32,291 nt of DNA from Clostridiales bacterium (GTDB lineage: Bacteria; Bacillota; Clostridia; Lachnospirales; Lachnospiraceae). Location of the stretch: NCBI GenBank assembly GCA_029012085.1, contig JAQXLK010000116.1:1-32291 (forward strand), read 5' to 3'. The notes under the pieces were generated by a model, which had not been told where the DNA came from, searched no databases, and saw nothing but the letters and a program-made list of their open reading frames with translations. The translations under genes and the position numbers were made by a program. Below, in pieces: positions 26,835-32,291 of this stretch (position 1 is its first letter; each line of letters opens with the position of its first letter).

Positions 26835-27785
26835 ATGATGAGAGAAGAAAATGAAAAGAAACAAAAGAACATTGTGAAAAAGGCGAAGAAAATCCGCAGT
26901 ATGGTGATGATGTCACTGTTGTGTGTGCTGATGTTGTCGGCAGCGACTTATGCGTGGTTTACGTTGAGTAATACGGCGAAGGTGAGTAATCTGACCATGA
27001 CGGTTGGGGATGTTACTGGTTTGCAGGTTGCAGACTGGGCTAGTGATAGTGAAACGATTAGTGATACTGGTGATAATGCATGGAGAGCGGAAACTACTGC
27101 AGTGGAGTTTAACGGAAAGTTGTTACCAGCAACGACTAAAGATGGTAAAACTTTTTTAGCACCTGATTACGCAGATAATGGATCGGTTGATAATACAACA
27201 TCAGCATCAAAATATTTAACTAAAGGATCTGCAAAAAATGATGAAGGATATTATATAGAGTATAAGTTTTGGATGCGTGCAAGTGGTGTTGCGAGAGGAA
27301 AAACGAAAGTTAAATTAGATGTGGGAACTGATTTGAATAATGGAATATATAAAGAGACTAATCCACAACCTAAAGGTACATATTCTTTATCTAAAGATGT
27401 GAATGAGGGTGATGTATTACCATCTTCTGCTGTTCGAATTGCCATTATAAAGGATGCAAGTGCTGGTGAAACTGAAAGTATAAAGGTTTATGAGCCTAAT
27501 GCCAAGAATGATAGTGGAGCCGACTTAGAGAATGCAAAAATAATAGCAAGTGATGTTAGAGGTGATAAAAAAACGGTAGATTCAGATGTATTGCAGAAAG
27601 TCGGAGGAGAATTTGTTTCTAGTAGTAGCGAGGTGTTAGAACTTACAAATAATAAACAAACTCTTATCAAATTGTATATTTGGATAGAAGGAACAGATCC
27701 TCAATGTGGAAATGAAATTGCGGCAAAAAATATTATTTCGCAGTTGAAGTTTTCTACAGTAACAACAGAAACACAGACGCCATAA
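26835..27785 (+). CDS. Secreted TasA/camelysin-like protein with SipW-type signal
   Basis: A 316-residue exported protein. After a basic start, the hydrophobic segment SMVMMSLLCVLMLSAATYAWFT (about 22-43) resembles the signal peptides of SipW substrates such as TasA and camelysin, with cleavage likely near SAATYA-WFT. The segment VSNLTMTVGD follows at once. The C-terminal YIWIEGTDPQCGNEI (281-295) is shared with the preceding gene. There is no LPXTG motif or second helix, so it may be released or polymerise. The central part has a base composition clearly lower in GC than the signal region (hand count about 33-36 against 48 per cent). By context it is the likely main fibre or matrix subunit, processed by the SipW-like peptidase at 30822. 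TasA homology is inferred from signal, motifs and neighbours, not alignment. Confidence 0.75.
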   Translation: MMREENEKKQKNIVKKAKKIRSMVMMSLLCVLMLSAATYAWFTLSNTAKVSNLTMTVGDVTGLQVADWASDSETISDTGDNAWRAETTAVEFNGKLLPATTKDGKTFLAPDYADNGSVDNTTSASKYLTKGSAKNDEGYYIEYKFWMRASGVARGKTKVKLDVGTDLNNGIYKETNPQPKGTYSLSKDVNEGDVLPSSAVRIAIIKDASAGETESIKVYEPNAKNDSGADLENAKIIASDVRGDKKTVDSDVLQKVGGEFVSSSSEVLELTNNKQTLIKLYIWIEGTDPQCGNEIAAKNIISQLKFSTVTTETQTP

Positions 27786-27851
27786 AGTTAATCATGTCTA
27801 CCTCGTTGAAAGCAGAAGATGAACCACCACCCCCACAACGGAGAATAACAA

Positions 27852-29519
27852 ATGGATGCATTTTTTAATTATTTTTACAATTTCATGAATAGCGTGTTCG
27901 GATATCTTTGGGATATTGTAATTGCCATCAAGAATGCAATTGTCGGAATCTTGGATGTTAAGTTCTATATGGATTTATTCAAGTCCTACAAGGATGATTT
28001 GTCTACCGGTGGGTGGATTGCAGCATTACTGACGCATATTATTGTACTGTTAATTTTTATCCTTCTTGTTTATCTGATTGGAAGAGGTTTACGTGTCTTT
28101 TTCCGGTTTAAGGTGCCTGTAGTGGAGTACGAGGAGATGAAGGATGAAGTAGTCAGACTGAAACGTGAGATTTTGAAGGCAAATTACGAAAAGGATAAGA
28201 TTCTTGCAATGAAGGTAAGCGAGATGGGCATGCAGGTGAACCCGGATTTGCTGGATTTGCAAGGCGAAGAAGCGGCTGCTGTGGAGGATACGGCTGATAA
28301 AGAAGAAGCGGTTCGAAATGCTGCAGCAGAGAGCGAGAACAATCTGGATGATTTGAGCGATGCAGAAAAGGAAGCTTTGGCAGTGGCACAGGCAGAGGGC
28401 AAGCCGGTTCAGAAGGTGGAAGTCGGAGAGCTTCGTTTCCCGAAATTATCTGCCGTGGATGCATATTACAAATCCGAAAATTATGTGGCACCACAGTTTC
28501 CTATGAATTATTCGTTGGAAGAGCTTTGTATGACATTTCGTAACTATGCAGCTTCCAGACTGGGACTGTATTATGAGTTAGAGGTTATCCGGGAGGTGTT
28601 TGCTTCCTTTGGAGCAGCGAAGATGCTGATTTTACAGGGTATTTCCGGTACAGGTAAAACTTCTCTTCCATACGCATTAGGACAGTTTATCAATAATCCG
28701 AGTCTGATTTGTTCGGTTCAGCCGTCATGGCGTGACCGTACGGAATTGTTTGGTTATTACAATGACTTTACGAAGAAATACACAGAGACGGATTTCTTAA
28801 AGACGATATACGAATCCCATTATCAGGACAATATCCGTGTTATCATTTTGGACGAGATGAATATTGCCCGTGTGGAATACTATTTTGCGGAAATGTTGTC
28901 TATTTTGGAATTACCACGTGAGGATGAACGATTTATCTCCGTGGTATCCAGCAAAGCAGAAAATGACCCGGACAAGATGATAGATGGTAAGGTGTGGATT
29001 CCGAAAAATGTATTTTATGTAGGAACCATTAATAATGATGATTCTACCTTTGCGGTAGCGGATAAGGTATATGACCGTGCGATTCCAATCGATTTGGATG
29101 ACCGCGCGACTGTATTTGAAGCACCGGATACAGAAGGTATTCCGATTAATATGGATTACCTGAATTCACTGTATGAGAAAGCAAAAAAAGATTATCCTCT
29201 CTCAGAGGAAAGTCTTATGGAATTAGATAGGCTGGATACTTATCTGATTGAACATTTCAGATTAACATTTGGTAACCGTATTCTTAGACAGATGAAAGAT
29301 TTTGTTCCATGCTATGTGGCATGTGGTGGTACAGAGATTGATGGAATTGATTTTATGTTTGCTAAGAAGATTCTTCGTAAATTTGAGTCTTTAGGATTAG
29401 GATTTATTCGTGATGAGATTGACGGCTTGATTGATTATCTGAACCATGTATATGGAGAGGAAAACTTCAGAGTAAGTAAAACGTATTTAGCTCGTTTGAA
29501 GAAAATGAGCGGAGCATAA
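27852..29519 (+). CDS. Membrane-tethered McrB-like AAA+ ATPase
   Basis: A 555-residue protein with a hydrophobic, aromatic N-terminus, a clear membrane helix at about 57-80 (THIIVLLIFILLVYLIGRGL), and a charged, acidic, probably coiled-coil linker (about 95-190). The AAA+ module has Walker A GISGTGKTS (263-271, K269), Walker B ILDEMNIARVEYYFAEML (D334, E335), and sensor-1 GTINNDDSTFAVADKVYDRA with N394 and a candidate arginine finger R409. DEMN-x-A-x4-YF-x-EM and GTxNxxD are hallmarks of the McrB group of GTP/ATP-driven motors. McrB proper is cytosolic and cuts modified DNA with McrC; this one is anchored and has no DNA-binding domain I recognise. GGAG precedes the ATG. Substrate unknown; remodelling of an envelope complex is my inference. 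Confidence 0.85.
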   Translation: MDAFFNYFYNFMNSVFGYLWDIVIAIKNAIVGILDVKFYMDLFKSYKDDLSTGGWIAALLTHIIVLLIFILLVYLIGRGLRVFFRFKVPVVEYEEMKDEVVRLKREILKANYEKDKILAMKVSEMGMQVNPDLLDLQGEEAAAVEDTADKEEAVRNAAAESENNLDDLSDAEKEALAVAQAEGKPVQKVEVGELRFPKLSAVDAYYKSENYVAPQFPMNYSLEELCMTFRNYAASRLGLYYELEVIREVFASFGAAKMLILQGISGTGKTSLPYALGQFINNPSLICSVQPSWRDRTELFGYYNDFTKKYTETDFLKTIYESHYQDNIRVIILDEMNIARVEYYFAEMLSILELPREDERFISVVSSKAENDPDKMIDGKVWIPKNVFYVGTINNDDSTFAVADKVYDRAIPIDLDDRATVFEAPDTEGIPINMDYLNSLYEKAKKDYPLSEESLMELDRLDTYLIEHFRLTFGNRILRQMKDFVPCYVACGGTEIDGIDFMFAKKILRKFESLGLGFIRDEIDGLIDYLNHVYGEENFRVSKTYLARLKKMSGA

Positions 29520-29529
29520 AAATTGAGAG

Positions 29530-29580
29530 GGCTGTCGCACACAATACACAGTATATAGGGATGCGGCGGCCTTTTGTGTT
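29530..29580 (+). terminator. Terminator-like hairpin inside the locus
   Basis: GGCTGTCGCA (29530-29539) pairs with TGCGGCGGCC (29562-29571), a 10-bp stem with two G-U pairs and a 22-nt loop, followed by TTTTGTGTT. It lies between the ATPase gene and the DUF2357-like gene and could lower expression of the downstream part. Confidence 0.75.
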
Positions 29581-29609
29581 CACAATGAGCCAATAGGCGA
29601 GAGGAAAGT

Positions 29610-29657
29610 ATGAAGTATAGGAAACGGGTAGGAAACCTGCCCGGTAAGGAAGGGTAA
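29610..29657 (+). CDS. Possible 15-residue leader ORF before the DUF2357-like gene
   Basis: ATG at 29610 is preceded by GAGGAAAG (29601-29608) and opens a short frame, MKYRKRVGNLPGKEG, whose TAA ends four bases before the next ATG at 29662. It contains an 8-bp hairpin (29625-29643) and covers the downstream ribosome binding site. It may couple or gate translation of the next gene. No proof of expression. Confidence 0.35.
   Translation: MKYRKRVGNLPGKEG
29625..29643 (+). promoter_or_regulatory. Tight hairpin just upstream of the DUF2357-like gene
   Basis: CGGGTAGG (29625-29632) pairs with CCTGCCCG (29636-29643) over an AAA loop, ending four bases before the ribosome binding site AGGAAGGG. The position suggests an effect on translation initiation. 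Confidence 0.55.
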
Positions 29658-29661
29658 CGAT

Positions 29662-30804
29662 ATGGTATACGATGAATATTCGGATGATATTTTAAATGCA
29701 TATGCCAAAATGACCGGTAAAGCAGAGGGAGATATGACGGAAGACCCGTATTACAAATATTTCTACAATCTGTTAGAGACAGGCCGGAACTATGTCAAAT
29801 ATTCCTATGTCCGTCTGGTAAAGGAAGTGGATGAGACATGGGTTAATGCCATAGAAGAAGCGTTACCGTCTTTGCAGCATGTGGTATTAAATCCCCGTAA
29901 ATTCATTGAGGAAGAGCGGGAGGTTGTTAACATTGCCATGGCAAGAAATATTACGGCAGAATCCGTAAGACATTTACTGGCACATAGTAATTATATTGAC
30001 GAATACCGGGAAGATGGAACGGTAATTCCTAATAAAATTTTGAACATTTATAAAGAGGAATCCTTAAATACATACGAAAATCGTTTTATCTGTACCCTGA
30101 TTGCAGAATTACAGTTTTTTATTAATAAGAGATTTGATGCCATATTTGAGGCGAGTAAGGACGAGCTGGGCGTTAATTTTGAAGTGGGTTCCAGTATCGA
30201 TAATTATACAGAAACAGTGGATTATTCCTTACAGATTAAGATTCGGGATAAACAGACTGACACAGAAAGTGAGTTTGAAAATAAGGATGTATTTGCAAGA
30301 ATTATACAATTACATCGTAATATAAATATGTTGGTGGGCACAGAGTTTGTTGCAACGATGCGGCGTTTTCCGGCTGTAAAGCATCCGATTGTAAAGACGA
30401 ATGCCATTGCAAAGAACCGTGATTATAAGGCGTGCCACAAATTGTGGAATTTTATTCATTCCTATACGCATGTAGGATACAAGGTGGATTTGGTGAAACA
30501 GGATCCTAACATTTCCAAATCCTTTGAACATGATATTTACAGTTCATTTATATGGAATTATGCGATGCTTCATAACTATATGGAGGATGTGGATGTACTA
30601 AATATTAACAGAGAAACCCGTAAGAAGGAACTGGATATGCAGGGAATCCGTCAGCTGTTAGAGGAGATTGTGGCAGGTACGGATATTCCGGATGCCAACC
30701 TTCGGAAGATTGTAGATAATGAGTTAAGGAGTATTCAGGCGCGCAGGAAGCAGGAAAAGGAAGCTGCTGAAAAAGTGGTAAAACAGCAGAAAAAGGAACA
30801 ATAA
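29662..30804 (+). CDS. DUF2357-like partner of the McrB-like ATPase
   Basis: A 380-residue, soluble, helix-rich protein. The segments VVLNPRKFIEEE (75-86), IPNKILNIYKEESLNTYENRF (122-142) and LIAELQFFINKRF resemble the DUF2357 domain, a family commonly encoded beside McrB-like ATPases and often fused to a PD-(D/E)XK nuclease. I see no such nuclease motif here; the C-terminus is a charged helix rich in Lys and Glu (about 350-380). The protein may therefore be an adaptor rather than a nuclease. The start ATG has AGGAAGGG seven bases upstream. It follows the ATPase gene across a terminator-like hairpin and precedes the signal peptidase gene by 17 bp. The family assignment is from motif memory. 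Confidence 0.65.
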   Translation: MVYDEYSDDILNAYAKMTGKAEGDMTEDPYYKYFYNLLETGRNYVKYSYVRLVKEVDETWVNAIEEALPSLQHVVLNPRKFIEEEREVVNIAMARNITAESVRHLLAHSNYIDEYREDGTVIPNKILNIYKEESLNTYENRFICTLIAELQFFINKRFDAIFEASKDELGVNFEVGSSIDNYTETVDYSLQIKIRDKQTDTESEFENKDVFARIIQLHRNINMLVGTEFVATMRRFPAVKHPIVKTNAIAKNRDYKACHKLWNFIHSYTHVGYKVDLVKQDPNISKSFEHDIYSSFIWNYAMLHNYMEDVDVLNINRETRKKELDMQGIRQLLEEIVAGTDIPDANLRKIVDNELRSIQARRKQEKEAAEKVVKQQKKEQ

Positions 30805-30821
30805 GAAAGAGTAGTGAAGGC

Positions 30822-31991
30822 ATGAAGAGATTTTTTTCGATATTAAGAGATGTAGCATTTGTTATATTTGTACTTTTCATTTGTGGTATGATTTTCATAA
30901 TGTCTACCGGGAAGCATTTTTCGGTTGCCGGTTATCAGGTGTTGAGGGTGCTTACCAGCAGTATGGAACCGGCGATTGCAGAAAATACATGTATCATCAT
31001 AAAGGAGTATCCGGTAGACCAGCTAAAGGTGGGAGACATTATTACATTTACATCGGATGACCCGCAGATTCAGGGATATTATAATACCCACCGTATTCAT
31101 GATATTGTGGAAGAAAATGGGGAAACCCTCTTTGTAACAAAGGGTGATGCTACTTCTGCAGTGGATGCGTATCCGGTACATAAGGATCAGGTGGCAGGAA
31201 TATTTGTAAAGGAGCTGCCGGGAGGAAGGACACTTGGAAAGATGTTCTTGGCACTGTCGGATAACAAGGTATATTTTCTGGTTATTATGCTTCCGCTTGC
31301 CTTATGTCTGTTATCTTACTTTTGGCAGATTGTGAGTATGGTAACCGGGCGGTATGATGAAGACGAAGAAGATGAGGATTACGAAGCAATCAAGAAAGAA
31401 ATTGATGAGTTATACGATATGGGAGGCTACCCGGCTGTTGAGACAGATTTTAATGTGAAAGAAACTGCTGGTAAGGAAAGAAATTTCGGAGTTGAGGATG
31501 GTTCTGTTGCGGAAGGAATTTCTGATGATGGGGAAACAATTTCCGAGGTTGTAGGAACTCCTAGTAAGACAGAAACTGCCAGCATTGAGGGTGTATTTGG
31601 TAAGAAAGATACTTTCGGCATCGAGGGAACGTTTGATGAGGTTGGGGTTCCTAGCGTTGAGGAGTTTTCAAGCAGGGAAACAGCTTTTGGTGTGGAGGAA
31701 GATTTTGGCATGGAAAGAAATGATGAAATTGAAAGTAAGCAGCAGAATGAGAAAATATCAGATAACATAAATACGATTATTTCAGATAGTGAAATAGAAG
31801 CAATATTAGCAGAGGCAGCCAGCAAAATTGAGGATTCAGAGACTAAGCCGGAAAAAACTCGAATCGAGAAGATGGTGGAGGAGCTTACTTCAAATACAGT
31901 TAGTGATGAACTAGTGGAGAAAAAGAGAGAAATGCTCAAGGCAGAATATAAAAAAATCAATAAAAATTATGCTAAGTCTGATGCTGAATAA
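30822..31991 (+). CDS. sipW: SipW/ER-type signal peptidase I with long repetitive acidic tail
   Basis: Residues 1-175 form a signal peptidase of the ER/archaeal (S26B, SipW) type. TM1 is at about 9-28, then the catalytic serine in LTSSMEP (S47), a histidine in place of the bacterial lysine (H90 in NTHRI), TKGDA with D109, D115, and a second helix at about 151-172. In Bacillus SipW processes TasA and TapA, which fits the TasA-like genes here. The unusual part is residues 177-389: a cytoplasm-side or surface extension, highly acidic, with short repeats around FG(I/V/M)E at 222, 265, 289 and 295, then a charged helix at about 320-385. SipW proteins are usually near 190 residues. The RBS is weak (GAAGG). 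The gene follows its neighbour by 17 bp. Confidence 0.85.
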   Translation: MKRFFSILRDVAFVIFVLFICGMIFIMSTGKHFSVAGYQVLRVLTSSMEPAIAENTCIIIKEYPVDQLKVGDIITFTSDDPQIQGYYNTHRIHDIVEENGETLFVTKGDATSAVDAYPVHKDQVAGIFVKELPGGRTLGKMFLALSDNKVYFLVIMLPLALCLLSYFWQIVSMVTGRYDEDEEDEDYEAIKKEIDELYDMGGYPAVETDFNVKETAGKERNFGVEDGSVAEGISDDGETISEVVGTPSKTETASIEGVFGKKDTFGIEGTFDEVGVPSVEEFSSRETAFGVEEDFGMERNDEIESKQQNEKISDNINTIISDSEIEAILAEAASKIEDSETKPEKTRIEKMVEELTSNTVSDELVEKKREMLKAEYKKINKNYAKSDAE

Positions 31992-32043
31992 TTTGGCAGG
32001 TAAAGCTATTTTTGAAGTATAAAAGATAGGTGGTGATGGATAT

Positions 32044-32291
32044 ATGCAAAAGGATTTAAATGAGAATACACAACAAAATAGAACGAATAAGCATTTTATC
32101 CATCAGGTGCGTATATTACTGAAAGACTGGGATATCAAGGTGATGTCTTATGTTATGCTTGTCATTGTTATGATTGCAATGATTGCGGCTACGGTAGCAT
32201 GGTTTCTTTATTTTAAAGTTGTGGCAGTTTCTAATATGAGCATGACAACTGCTGACTGCGAAGTGCTGAAGGTGGAAGTAAAGCAGGGTAC
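32044..32291 (+). CDS. TasA-like membrane or exported protein, 5' part only
   Basis: The frame starts at 32044 and runs off the window after 82 codons. It has a 33-residue polar N-terminus, then a hydrophobic stretch at about 34-58 (VMLVIVMIAMIAATVAWFLY) and VSNMSMTTAD at 62-71. ATVAWF followed by VSNMSMT closely parallels ATYAWF followed by VSNLTMT in the secreted protein at 26835, so the two are probably paralogues of the SipW-dependent type. Whether the segment is cleaved or stays as an anchor is unclear; the long charged N-terminus recalls the protein at 25829. AGGTGG lies about 12 bases upstream, a rather long spacing. An alternative ATG at 32035 is in another frame that stops quickly. 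Confidence 0.7.
   Translation, partial: MQKDLNENTQQNRTNKHFIHQVRILLKDWDIKVMSYVMLVIVMIAMIAATVAWFLYFKVVAVSNMSMTTADCEVLKVEVKQG

Noticed and set aside
27852-30804. Classical McrBC restriction locus
   Set aside because: The ATPase is membrane-tethered, the partner lacks a visible nuclease motif, and the genes are surrounded by SipW/TasA-like genes rather than restriction genes.
31427-31960. 177-codon minus-strand frame opposite the signal peptidase tail
   Set aside because: Ser/Leu-rich shadow of the Glu-rich tail; no start signals.

Overview
The window looks like a chromosome segment from a low-GC anaerobic Firmicute, most likely a Lachnospiraceae-type Clostridium. This rests on the gene families, the A/G-rich ribosome binding sites (AGGAGG), the sigma-A-type promoters and the gene content: a FabV/TER-type enoyl reductase, formate-THF ligase with FolD, QueH, SipW, and a PNPase-TepA-FtsK-RimO-PgsA core cluster. 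No tRNA, rRNA, CRISPR array or transposase gene was found.

Layout. 1-1035 is the 3' part of groEL, ending in a bidirectional terminator. It is followed by two minus-strand genes, a small membrane protein (1196-1657) and an orphan 77-residue protein (1839-2072). Then come queH (2279-2938), carAB behind a possible attenuator (3153-7423), an enoyl-ACP/CoA reductase (7626-8798), a dCache chemoreceptor (8912-10954) and a radical SAM protein (11071-11958). The core cluster follows: pnp with a strongly structured leader, a DUF212 membrane protein, a TepA-like protease, FtsK/SpoIIIE, fhs, folD, rimO and pgsA (12163-23445). A PIN-domain toxin-antitoxin pair and a decayed chemoreceptor-like remnant (23548-24719) separate the core from the accessory right end.

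The right end (25089 to the window edge) is the most interesting part. A variant HD-GYP protein is followed closely by a one-TM extracytoplasmic protein, a TasA/camelysin-like secreted protein, a membrane-tethered McrB-like AAA+ ATPase, a DUF2357-like partner, a SipW-type signal peptidase with a long repetitive acidic tail, and the start of another TasA-like membrane protein. Three of these proteins share short N- or C-terminal motifs. I infer a surface-fibre or matrix locus in which a SipW peptidase processes TasA-like subunits, with an McrB/DUF2357 ATPase pair built in at the membrane. I know of no description of that combination.

Two non-coding regions also stand out. One is a pair of palindromic elements (15554-15626 and 18380-18620) with the same ends but diverged, covarying stems. 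The other is a set of tandem 47-48 bp repeats upstream of fhs that reuse one of those ends. All calls were made by reading the sequence; no database search was run.
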